Below, one piece after another: positions 1-5,734 of a DNA stretch of 6,942 nt. This DNA comes from Kiritimatiellia bacterium (GTDB lineage Bacteria > Verrucomicrobiota > Kiritimatiellia > B70-G9), in NCBI GenBank assembly GCA_012961745.1, contig DTYT01000172.1, forward strand, positions 1 to 6,942, written 5' to 3'. Position 1 is the first letter of the stretch; each line of letters starts with the position of its first letter. The notes beneath the pieces were generated by a model. That model did not search any database and was not told the origin of the DNA. It saw only the letters and a program-made list of their open reading frames with translations. Made by a program: the position numbers and the translations under genes.

Positions 1-578
1 CCGTAGAGGCGCTGCGCCAGCTTCATTTCCGGAACGCTGTTGAAGAGAAATCCGCGGCAACTGCCGAAACTGCGCCGGACTGGTCCCAGGCGGGCGAATG
101 GTTCATCGTGAAGACAGGGCACCATAAGTGCCTTTTCGGGATAGGCGCGCGCCACCGCTATGCTGATCCCGAACAGGTAAGGCCCCACAATGATGAAATC
201 CAGATCGGCTGCACGGGTGGAAAGGTGTCTGTAGAGAGCAGTGCTGTGGACGTTGTTTCGATACCAGGTGATTTCCTCCGGCGGTTCCAGGGCTCCCAGC
301 CGGCCGACCTTTTCCTGCAGACGGATGAAGGCCCCGCCGTCCCGGTCCTCGTCAACCGGGAAGAATCGGACGCGAAGGTTGCCGTAAGACTGAACCCCCG
401 GACGACGATCGTTCTTCCAGGTACGATGGTCCACGGCACAGGTAGTCAGGAAGCTCACCTCATGGCCGCCGGCAGCCATCCTTTCCGCCAGCTGGCGCAG
501 AAGCGTTTCCGCGCCGCCCACCGCGCGATCGTCGGCGAAGCGCGGGGCTACGAACGCCAGCTTCCAAGTAGGTCTCAT
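1..578 (-). CDS. Glycosyltransferase, GT4/GT-B type, N-terminal part (cut by window edge)
   Basis: Reading the minus strand from ATG at 578-576 gives 192 codons without a stop, leaving the window at position 1, so only the N-terminal half is present. The protein begins MRPTWKLAFVAPRF and has the signature GGAETLLRQLAERMAAGGHEV at about residues 20-40, which is the sugar-nucleotide glycosyltransferase N-terminal Rossmann pattern (GGAE loop, then a helix, then GHEVSFLTT). Further on are FIIVGPYLFG, CLHDEP and FLFNSVPEMKLA, all typical of GT4 enzymes of O-antigen or exopolysaccharide clusters. The donor-binding C-terminal domain is outside the window, so the sugar cannot be guessed. It lies 56 nt downstream of the coiled-coil protein gene on the same strand, probably the same transcript. 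No well-spaced SD is visible: AAGGG ends 1 nt before ATG. An in-frame GTG about 54 nt further upstream is a possible alternative start, but it has no SD either. The family is confident; the exact function is not. Confidence 0.88.
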   Translation of the reverse strand, partial: MRPTWKLAFVAPRFADDRAVGGAETLLRQLAERMAAGGHEVSFLTTCAVDHRTWKNDRRPGVQSYGNLRVRFFPVDEDRDGGAFIRLQEKVGRLGALEPPEEITWYRNNVHSTALYRHLSTRAADLDFIIVGPYLFGISIAVARAYPEKALMVPCLHDEPFARLGPVRRSFGSCRGFLFNSVPEMKLAQRLY

Positions 579-634
579 ACCCTTGGGGACTAGGCTGCCT
601 GCCCGCAGGTCGCGGGCGATTCCGGCGGCCACCG

Positions 635-1093
635 TCAGCGGCCGGACTCGTCCATCCTCTGACTCAATTCCTCAATCCGCTTTTCCAGTTCCGCGATCTT
701 CTGCCCCTGATTCCGGAAGACCGCTTCCACGCCGGTTGCCAGAAGCGAGTTGACCTGGTTTTGCTGGCTCCACAGCCGGAATGTGTAGAACCTGAGGAGT
801 TTCCAGATCAGCCGCTTCAGGGGCACCAGCATGGGGGCCAGCAGGGTCCGCCGCTCCTCGATCGGGAAATCGCCGATGTCCACCAGGCAGGCTCCCCGCA
901 GCGCATCGAGATACAGATCCATGAATTCGCTCCCCGCATCCAATCCAACCAGATTGAGACGCTCCGCCCGGGCAACTACCGGATCGGCGTAAGCTCCCGC
1001 CGCGCGCTTCTGACGGACACGTTCGCGGATCTCTTTCACAATCCGGGCCGCGTCCACTCCCTCGGCGCCGATCTGGATACTGGGCTCGGTCAT
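635..1093 (-). CDS. Small coiled-coil protein resembling the N-terminal module of glycan methyltransferases
   Basis: From ATG at 1093 this encodes 152 residues. Residues 12-31 (VDAARIVKEIRERVRQKR) look like the short helical motif that opens many multidomain methyltransferases of O-antigen clusters. Residues 85-124 form a basic and aromatic amphipathic stretch (PLKRLIWKLLRFYTFRLWSQ), and residues about 130-148 (KIAELEKRIEELSQRM) form a coiled coil. In the proteins I am comparing from memory this layout precedes a catalytic domain. Here the ORF stops after the coiled coil, so it is a free-standing module. No signal peptide or obvious transmembrane helix is seen. The frame stays open to an ATG at 1195, but those 34 extra codons are low-complexity Gly/Arg/Pro and a candidate promoter lies inside them, so I prefer 1093. 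The next gene on the strand is the glycosyltransferase, which suggests the two act together, perhaps by scaffolding. The gene looks real; the role is inferred. Confidence 0.75.
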   Translation of the reverse strand: MTEPSIQIGAEGVDAARIVKEIRERVRQKRAAGAYADPVVARAERLNLVGLDAGSEFMDLYLDALRGACLVDIGDFPIEERRTLLAPMLVPLKRLIWKLLRFYTFRLWSQQNQVNSLLATGVEAVFRNQGQKIAELEKRIEELSQRMDESGR

Positions 1094-1103
1094 GACCACC
1101 GGG

Positions 1104-1132
1104 ATAATAGACTGTTTGCCGTCGCGAGTCGA
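1104..1132 (-). promoter_or_regulatory. Candidate promoter for the coiled-coil protein / glycosyltransferase unit
   Basis: On the minus strand, TCGACT (1132-1127; 4 of 6 with TTGACA) is followed after 17 nt by TATTAT (1109-1104; 5 of 6 with TATAAT). The -10 ends 10 nt before the ATG at 1093, so a transcript would have almost no leader. It supports choosing 1093 over the upstream ATG. Seen by eye only; hexamers of this quality can arise by chance. Confidence 0.35.
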
Positions 1133-1180
1133 GGCCCCTCGTGGCGTCGGCCCGCGCCGGCCGCGCGCGGCGCCCGTGAA

Positions 1181-1202
1181 GCCGCCAAGCGGCATACTTT
1201 TT
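1181..1202 (+). terminator. Short hairpin followed by T5, possible attenuator in the leader of the zinc-ribbon gene
   Basis: GCCGC (1181-1185), loop CAA, GCGGC (1189-1193) is a perfect 5-bp stem. After ATAC come five T at 1198-1202. No plus-strand gene ends upstream, so if functional it would act on a leader transcript rather than end an operon. The stem is short and the T-run is 4 nt away, so this is weak. Confidence 0.2.
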
Positions 1203-1217
1203 ATCCCAATTTCCGGC

Positions 1218-1246
1218 TTGTGCGCCCGTGCCCACGCCGGTATTGT
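1218..1246 (+). promoter_or_regulatory. Weak candidate promoter for the zinc-ribbon/tsaE/tsaB unit
   Basis: TTGTGC (1218-1223) and TATTGT (1241-1246) are 17 nt apart, with 3 of 6 and 4 of 6 matches to the sigma-70 consensus. Transcription would begin near 1253, inside the purine-rich GGGAGGTGG, leaving little room for that site to act as an SD. It is the best-spaced pair I found just upstream of the gene, but it is weak. Confidence 0.2.
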
Positions 1247-1264
1247 TTGTAGGGAGGTGGTTCC

Positions 1265-1282
1265 ATGCCTCGGGACGAGTGA
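1265..1282 (+). CDS. Five-codon mini-ORF (MPRDE) with a strong SD, leader of the zinc-ribbon gene
   Basis: The best SD in this intergenic region is GGGAGGTGG at 1252-1260. It is 4 nt from ATG at 1265, which opens only ATG CCT CGG GAC GAG TGA. The TGA (1280-1282) is followed by TC and then the ATG of the zinc-ribbon gene at 1285. That ATG itself lies 24 nt from the SD and has no good site of its own. The arrangement would fit translational coupling, where ribosomes end on the mini-ORF and restart 2 nt later. The mini-ORF may equally be accidental, with the SD serving a start I have not recognised (GTG at 1279 is in frame with the large ORF). Confidence 0.3.
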   Translation: MPRDE

Positions 1283-1284
1283 TC

Positions 1285-1914
1285 ATGACGGTGATTGTGC
1301 TTACAGTTCACGAAGAGATGGGCGAAGCCTTGTTGGCGGATCTCTGCCCGCAGGGACCGTCCGGCCTTACCGGAGAAACCGAAGTCGAAGGGACTCCAGT
1401 CAAGCTGGAGGTGCTCGCCGGTGATCCCCGGCTGAGCTCGGACTGGGATAGCCGCGTGGATTCAGCCGACGGCCTGGTACTGCTGGTGAGGTTCCTCGAC
1501 GTGATAAGCGTGGACAAAATCCGCGCGATATACCGGCGGCTTCCCAGCGAGAAGGCAGTGCCCCTGGCGGTTTTCATCCAGCGCGAGGAAGGTGAAATCG
1601 ATTTCAAGATCAGTTGTCCGGTCTGTGGACAGAAGCTATGGGTGAGGGATACGGACGTAAACAAGCGGGGCCGCTGCCCCAACTGCAAGAAGGCTTTTCG
1701 CCTGCCGTCGCAGTCCCAGCACCTCAAAGTGCAGTTGATGCTGCCCGACAGCATACCGATTTTCACGGTGGTGCGCGGAAATCCGGCGACCTCACGCGGC
1801 GCCCTTGCGAACCTGGCCGCCCGGGCCGCAGGCAAGATTGCGGTGGGGGCGCAGCCGGATGTGGAAACCCTGAAAAAGGCGACCGTGCGGGTCCAGCTCC
1901 CGAATGAGTCGTAG
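1285..1914 (+). CDS. Uncharacterised zinc-ribbon protein
   Basis: 209 residues from ATG 1285. I do not recognise the whole protein. Residues 111-134 are a clear zinc ribbon, CPVC (111-114), 16 residues, CPNC (131-134), followed by KKAFRLP, resembling the MJ0042-type short zinc finger found in bacteria. The first 105 residues are an alpha/beta-looking segment starting MTVIVLTVHEEMG, with a hydrophobic strand ADGLVLLVRFLD near 61-72 and PLAVFIQREEGE near 93-104. After the ribbon come about 75 residues without known motifs. There is no signal peptide or membrane segment, so it is probably cytoplasmic. In-frame GTG codons at 1279 and 1228 are alternative starts; 1285 is preferred because MTVIVLTV is a natural first beta strand. 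It stands 43 nt before tsaE on the same strand and is probably co-transcribed with tsaE-tsaB. A role in nucleic-acid or protein binding is only a guess from the ribbon. Confidence 0.8.
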   Translation: MTVIVLTVHEEMGEALLADLCPQGPSGLTGETEVEGTPVKLEVLAGDPRLSSDWDSRVDSADGLVLLVRFLDVISVDKIRAIYRRLPSEKAVPLAVFIQREEGEIDFKISCPVCGQKLWVRDTDVNKRGRCPNCKKAFRLPSQSQHLKVQLMLPDSIPIFTVVRGNPATSRGALANLAARAAGKIAVGAQPDVETLKKATVRVQLPNES

Positions 1915-1957
1915 GCCCACCCCTGTACACGGGTCTCCCCTTGCGAACTAGCCCGGC

Positions 1958-2401
1958 ATGAAGACTCGGATAGTCAGGACCGGATCACCGGCGGAGACCC
2001 GGCAGATAGCGCGTCGGTTGGCACAGCGTCTAGGCGCCGGGGCGGTGGTGGCCCTGTACGGACCGTTGGGAGCGGGCAAGACGGAGTTTGTGCGGGGTGC
2101 CGCCCGGGGACTGGATGTTCGCGAGGTGGTGAGAAGTCCGGGCTATACACTGATCAACGAGTATAGGGGACGGGTGCCCGTGTTCCATGTCGACTTCTAT
2201 CGCATCGGTTCCGAAAGCGAGATGGCCACCCTGGGAGTGGAAGAATACCTGGAGTGCGGCGGGGTGCTTTTTATCGAATGGGCTGAGCGGGGGGAGGGTA
2301 TCCTTCCGGAATCGGCGATTCGCATCCGTTTCTTCCCGGGAGAGCACGAGAACGAGCGGGTCCTGGAAATCGAGCCGGATCCGTGGGCGGAAGGGGAGTA
2401 G
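1958..2401 (+). CDS. tsaE: tRNA t6A biosynthesis ATPase TsaE
   Basis: 147 residues, the usual size. TsaE is the P-loop ATPase that works with TsaB and TsaD to transfer threonylcarbamoyl to A37 of ANN-decoding tRNAs in the cytoplasm. The Walker A motif GPLGAGKT is at residues 35-42. SPGYTLINEY at 60-69 corresponds to the family motif SPTFTLVNEY, HVDFYR at 77-82 contains the conserved Asp, VEEY is at 94-97, and FIEWAE at 105-110 matches the conserved EW pair. All family landmarks are present, so it should be active. There is no strong SD before ATG 1958 (the upstream bases are CTAGCCCGGC), so it may depend on the upstream cistron 43 nt away. The tsaB gene follows after 3 nt. Very secure. Confidence 0.96.
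   Translation: MKTRIVRTGSPAETRQIARRLAQRLGAGAVVALYGPLGAGKTEFVRGAARGLDVREVVRSPGYTLINEYRGRVPVFHVDFYRIGSESEMATLGVEEYLECGGVLFIEWAERGEGILPESAIRIRFFPGEHENERVLEIEPDPWAEGE
2389..2400 (+). promoter_or_regulatory. Ribosome binding site of tsaB, inside the end of tsaE
   Basis: GGAAGGGGAGTA lies at 2389-2400 and is followed by 4 nt and the GTG start of tsaB. Exactly the same 12-mer with the same 4-nt spacing stands before rpmH (6014-6025). This decides for the GTG at 2405 as the tsaB start. Confidence 0.7.
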
Positions 2402-2404
2402 GGC

Positions 2405-3103
2405 GTGAACCGAGTGCGGACGGTACTTGCAATGGAGCTGTCGTCAGCCCGGGGAAGCGTCGCGTTGCTGCGGGGCGACGAGATTGTCTGCAGCGCGGCG
2501 TGGACGCAGGAGCAGCGGGATGAAGGCCGACTTTTCGAATCTGTGCGGAGTGCTCTGGCCGCATCCGGAGTTCCGGTGAAGTTGCTGGATGCGGTAGTCG
2601 CGGGTCGCGGTCCGGGATCGTATACCGGAATCCGGATGGCGATGACCGCAGCTCACTTCCTCGCAGCTCCCCACGGACGGTCGGCGTACTTCGTGGGCAG
2701 CGCCGAGGCAGTGGCCCTGGAGGCCTGCGAGGAAACCGGGGTGGAACGCGTGACGGTGATCGGCGACGCGCGCAGGGGGGCGGCGTGGCTGGGTCGGTTC
2801 CGGAGAGGGGACGACGGCCTGGTCTCCTTGGTGGGCGGTTGGACGCTGCTGCCGCTGGAGGAAGTCCGCCGCGCGGTGGCGGAGGAGCCGGTCGTAATCA
2901 GCCCCGACTGGCCGCGGCTGCGGGAAAGGCTGGGAACCCGGGTGCAAGATATCGACGTGCGTCGGGTGCGGCACCGGTATCCCTCCGCCGAGTGGGTGGG
3001 GCGCACGGCGCTGTTGCGCATGTCCGGCGGGGCCGTCAGTGACCCGCGTGAGCCACTGTACCTGCATCCGCCGGTAGTGGCCCCCAGCGGGGCGGATCAG
3101 TAA
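2405..3103 (+). CDS. tsaB: tRNA t6A biosynthesis protein TsaB
   Basis: 232 residues with a GTG start, close to the usual length. TsaB is the non-catalytic ASKHA-fold paralogue of TsaD; the dimer of the two, together with TsaE, makes t6A37. Landmarks: LAMELSS at residues 8-14 (family LAIDTSS, here with Glu in place of Asp), the hallmark GRGPGSYTGIR at 67-77, DARRGAAWLGRF at 121-132 (family DARRGEVY) and PLYLHPP near 217-223 at the C-terminus. Histidine ligands of the metal site are absent, as expected for TsaB and unlike TsaD. It starts 3 nt after the tsaE stop, with a good SD in the tsaE coding end, so the two are translationally linked. Neither rimI nor tsaD follows. Its stop codon overlaps the stop region of the kinase on the other strand. 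Confidence 0.95.
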   Translation: MNRVRTVLAMELSSARGSVALLRGDEIVCSAAWTQEQRDEGRLFESVRSALAASGVPVKLLDAVVAGRGPGSYTGIRMAMTAAHFLAAPHGRSAYFVGSAEAVALEACEETGVERVTVIGDARRGAAWLGRFRRGDDGLVSLVGGWTLLPLEEVRRAVAEEPVVISPDWPRLRERLGTRVQDIDVRRVRHRYPSAEWVGRTALLRMSGGAVSDPREPLYLHPPVVAPSGADQ

Positions 3104-4779
3104 CGGAAGCTGCTGCGGCCGATGAACTCGCGGAGGATGGAGGTCGGTGGAACGACCGTTGCCGGGATGCTGATAAAATTGGAGAGCAGGTCGAGCAAAC
3201 GCCGGGCGTCGGCATACTGTTCGTGGTAGGGCTTCACCTCCGCCAGGAGAGGCTCCACCATGGGCTTGAGGACGGCCAGCTCGTAGTCCAGAGCCGAGTT
3301 GAAGGTCGCGTCGGCCTCGTCCTGGAAGGGGAAGACCCACCGCTTTTCTCCGCGTCGCACCGATGGCCACATTTTCAGCGTGGTCAGGGCGTCGTTACCA
3401 CGGTACATGTTGTCTCTGACCAGCCTGCGGATCAACCGGTTGTCAGTAGTGGATATGCGGTTGTTGGAATCGAGGTTGAGCTGGGTCAAGGCGCTGACAT
3501 AAATCCCGAACTTTCGCTGCGCCGGCAGCGCCCGGGTCAGGCGCGGATTAAGGGAATGGATTCCCTCGATGAGTACGATTTGATCCTCGCTGATGCGCAG
3601 CTGGCGGCCGCGGTATTCCCGCTTTCCGGTGGTGAAGTTGAAGTGCGGAATAGCAATCTCCTCCCCGCGGTCCAGCCGACTGAGGTGTTCATTGAACAGT
3701 TCTAGATCGATGGTTTCCAGGTGTTCGAAGTCCAGGTTACCCTGCTCATCGCGGGGCGTCTTTTCCCGGTCCACGAAATAGTCGTCCACCGAGAGCGTGA
3801 CGGGCCGCAATCCGTTGACCTTGAGATGGATGGAGAGGCGCTTGGCGAAGGTCGTCTTGCCGGAGGAAGAGGGACCGGCGATAAGTACCCACCGTATGTC
3901 GCCGCGCTGTTGATGGAGCCGATCGGCGATCTGGGTGACTTTCTTCTCGTGAAGGGCCTCGGCGATCCTGACGAAATCGCCGATCTCGCGGCGGGCGATG
4001 ATGCGGTTGAGGTCTCCCACCGTGCTGATCCCCAGGATACGGCCCCATTGCTTGTACTCGTTGAAGATCTGGAACAGATGCGGCAGCGGCTCGAAGCGAC
4101 CGAAACGGGGTGCGGTTTCCCGCTCGGGAAACTGGATTACGAAGCCCGGCGGGTAGGGAATCAGCCGGAAGGCGTTCACCGCCGCCGTGGAGTCGGCCAG
4201 CGGTCCGTGTGCAAGGTCTATGAATTCCTCGCAGCAGTAGACCACGATTTTGGGGGGATTGCGGAAGCGAAGCAGGTTGCACTTGTCGGGCTGGTTCTGT
4301 TCCTCGAAATGGCGGATGGCGTCGGCGAAAAATATTTTCCGGCGTTCGATCGGCAGGTTCCGCCAGACCAGTTCCCGCATATACTGTTCCAGCCTTTCCA
4401 GCTTACCCTGGCGGATTCCTTCGCGGTCTCCGAATGAGATATTGCAGTAGAAGCCGCTACCCAGGGAATGTTCGATCCGCAGCAGGGCCTCGGGGTACAG
4501 TTCCCGGACGCACTTGGCCAGCAGAAAGGCGGCCGTGCGGCGGTAGATGCGCCAGCCGTGGGAGTCTGCCATGGTCAAGAACCGGACCCGGCTGTCCACT
4601 TCCAACGGGTAGGAAAGCGACACCACATCATTATTCACCAGGGCGCCCACATAAAAAAGGCCCGCCTCGTCTTTGGGACGCGGCAGCAGGTCGCGTACCG
4701 GTGTGCGTACCGGACAGAGGATTGTGTCTCCACCCTCGATGGTGACGCTTATCTTATCGCCTTGGAAAACACTCTGCAT
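3097..4779 (-). CDS. Nucleoside (uridine) kinase-like protein with TGS/ThrRS-like N-terminal half
   Basis: 560 residues, the length usual for this family. Residues 1-72 resemble a TGS domain. Residues 75-220 resemble the second (editing) domain of threonyl-tRNA synthetase: RRTAAFLLAKCVRELYP at 80-96, then SLGSGFYCNISF and FIDLAHGPLADST. Residues about 290-490 are a uridine kinase/phosphoribulokinase domain with P-loop GPSSSGKTTFAKR (302-314), DDYF (332-335, the metal and substrate region), PHFNFTTGKR (378-387), LIEGIHSLNP (403-412) and the basic loop RLIRRLVRDNMYRG (448-461). The likely reaction is ATP-dependent phosphorylation of uridine or a related small substrate; the true substrate is unknown to me. 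Positions equivalent to the zinc ligands of ThrRS editing are replaced (R81, F85, A190, L194). It is a monocistronic unit facing tsaB and diverging from the methyltransferase. No good SD is seen before ATG 4779; only GGCGG at 4 nt. Confidence 0.9.
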   Translation of the reverse strand: MQSVFQGDKISVTIEGGDTILCPVRTPVRDLLPRPKDEAGLFYVGALVNNDVVSLSYPLEVDSRVRFLTMADSHGWRIYRRTAAFLLAKCVRELYPEALLRIEHSLGSGFYCNISFGDREGIRQGKLERLEQYMRELVWRNLPIERRKIFFADAIRHFEEQNQPDKCNLLRFRNPPKIVVYCCEEFIDLAHGPLADSTAAVNAFRLIPYPPGFVIQFPERETAPRFGRFEPLPHLFQIFNEYKQWGRILGISTVGDLNRIIARREIGDFVRIAEALHEKKVTQIADRLHQQRGDIRWVLIAGPSSSGKTTFAKRLSIHLKVNGLRPVTLSVDDYFVDREKTPRDEQGNLDFEHLETIDLELFNEHLSRLDRGEEIAIPHFNFTTGKREYRGRQLRISEDQIVLIEGIHSLNPRLTRALPAQRKFGIYVSALTQLNLDSNNRISTTDNRLIRRLVRDNMYRGNDALTTLKMWPSVRRGEKRWVFPFQDEADATFNSALDYELAVLKPMVEPLLAEVKPYHEQYADARRLLDLLSNFISIPATVVPPTSILREFIGRSSFRY

Positions 4780-4791
4780 CCGACCGCCAAA

Positions 4792-4821
4792 AGTATAGCA
4801 TGCAGGGGCGCGGTGTGGAAA
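4792..4821 (-). promoter_or_regulatory. Candidate promoter of the kinase gene (extended -10)
   Basis: On the minus strand TGCTATACT (4800-4792) is an extended -10 with 5 of 6 matches in TATACT. TTTCCA (4821-4816; 4 of 6 with TTGACA) lies 18 nt upstream. The -10 ends 12 nt before the ATG at 4779, so the transcript would start within a few bases of the start codon. Confidence 0.45.
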
Positions 4822-4865
4822 CGTAGGAGAGCGTCAAGGCCTCACCGGCAGCCCGCGCTCCGGGC

Positions 4866-4893
4866 TTGTCAGGCGTACAGTTGCAGTTTAAAT
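4866..4893 (+). promoter_or_regulatory. Candidate promoter of the methyltransferase gene
   Basis: TTGTCA (4866-4871; 5 of 6) and TTAAAT (4888-4893; 4 of 6) are 16 nt apart; TAAATA at 17 nt is a poorer reading. The start codon at 4907 (or GTG 4901) is only 7-13 nt downstream of the -10. The -35 overlaps the right arm of a perfect 6-bp inverted repeat, AGCCCG (4850-4855) and CGGGCT (4861-4866), which could be an operator or just a chance palindrome. Confidence 0.4.
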
Positions 4894-4906
4894 AGCCTCG
4901 GTGGAA

Positions 4907-5734
4907 ATGGCCGCGGAGAATGTACAGAGGGAAATCCGAGCGGCGGAGGAGATCGTTGTTCAGCCCGACTCGCTCGACAGCTATCACCTCCGGCGGAAGG
5001 CCCGGCGTATTGCCGGCGCCTTGCCGCGGCGTGGGGGACGGTTTCTTCTGATCGGGGCGGCGGGCGCCTTGGAGCGGATATTGCAGGAATGCGGCGGCGA
5101 ATGGGAATCGGTTGATCTGGAAGGGCTGGAATCCACCCGCCGGGAAGCCCCGGAGCGGAGGACGGTTCGGCCGGATCATTTCCCCTTTCCCGAGGGAGAG
5201 TTCTCCGGGGTGGTGGCGGTGGACGTTCTGGAGTACATCGCCGATGAGCAGAACTTCGTTCGGGAATGCCATCGGGTACTGCGGGAAGAGGGCCAACTGG
5301 TCGTGCACGGGCGGCATTTGAAACGGTGGGCCCTGCTGAATGTAGTCCGGCGGTTGGCCGGGGTGGAAGAAGACCACCGGCTGGTGCGTAAGGGCTACTC
5401 GCAGAGTGCTCTTTTCGACGCGCTCAAGGACGGCTTCAATATCGAGTCCTTCGAGATATACTCGCGGTTTCCAACGGAACTTGCCGCCCTCGTGACCGCG
5501 CTTCTTTTCAGCAGACAGCACCCCGCGCCGCCATGGCTGCGCCGCACGCTGTCGGCTCTGGGCTGGATCGCCGCGCGCATGGACGCACTTGCCCTGGGAA
5601 CCAAGGGATACCGGTTTGTGGCGCTTGCCCGGCGGAGAGTCTGGCGGCCGCGGCGGTCGCCGGTACTGCGCGATGGCCGGAGCCTTGCCGAAGCGGCCCT
5701 GGGCGGCAAGATCGGGTCCGCGGCGCCGTTCTGA
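4907..5734 (+). CDS. SAM-dependent methyltransferase, class I, degenerate SAM loop
   Basis: 275 residues from ATG 4907; a GTG six bases earlier is an alternative and an in-frame TAA at 4889 limits the upstream end. The fold is read from FLLIGAAGALERIL (about 46-59, motif I), VDLEG (about 69-73, acidic residue for the SAM ribose), HFPFPEGEFSGVVAVDVLEYI (about 91-111, motif II region) and an ECHRVLREEGQLVV segment (about 120-133), which is the Methyltransf_11 pattern. Downstream, RHLKRWALLNVVRRLAG and KGYSQSALFDALKDGFNIES resemble methyltransferases of cell-surface glycan loci. Motif I lacks the usual GxGxG (here G-A-A-G-A), so SAM binding may be weak or altered. The C-terminus is rich in Arg and ends in a low-complexity tail. 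There is no signal peptide. It has its own candidate promoter and no good SD. Substrate unknown. Confidence 0.85.
   Translation: MAAENVQREIRAAEEIVVQPDSLDSYHLRRKARRIAGALPRRGGRFLLIGAAGALERILQECGGEWESVDLEGLESTRREAPERRTVRPDHFPFPEGEFSGVVAVDVLEYIADEQNFVRECHRVLREEGQLVVHGRHLKRWALLNVVRRLAGVEEDHRLVRKGYSQSALFDALKDGFNIESFEIYSRFPTELAALVTALLFSRQHPAPPWLRRTLSALGWIAARMDALALGTKGYRFVALARRRVWRPRRSPVLRDGRSLAEAALGGKIGSAAPF

Noticed and set aside
108..593. Plus-strand ORF of 161 codons at the left edge
   Set aside because: The minus strand carries a glycosyltransferase with GGAE and related motifs over the same bases; the plus-strand translation has no recognisable features.
2444..3370. Minus-strand ORF of 308 codons over tsaB and the kinase end
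   Set aside because: The plus strand encodes a complete TsaB here and the minus strand encodes the kinase in another frame; this ORF has low-complexity His/Arg/Pro composition and no motifs.
3721..4437. Plus-strand ORF of 238 codons inside the kinase
   Set aside because: It is antisense to the P-loop and ThrRS-like regions of the kinase, which are unmistakable on the minus strand.
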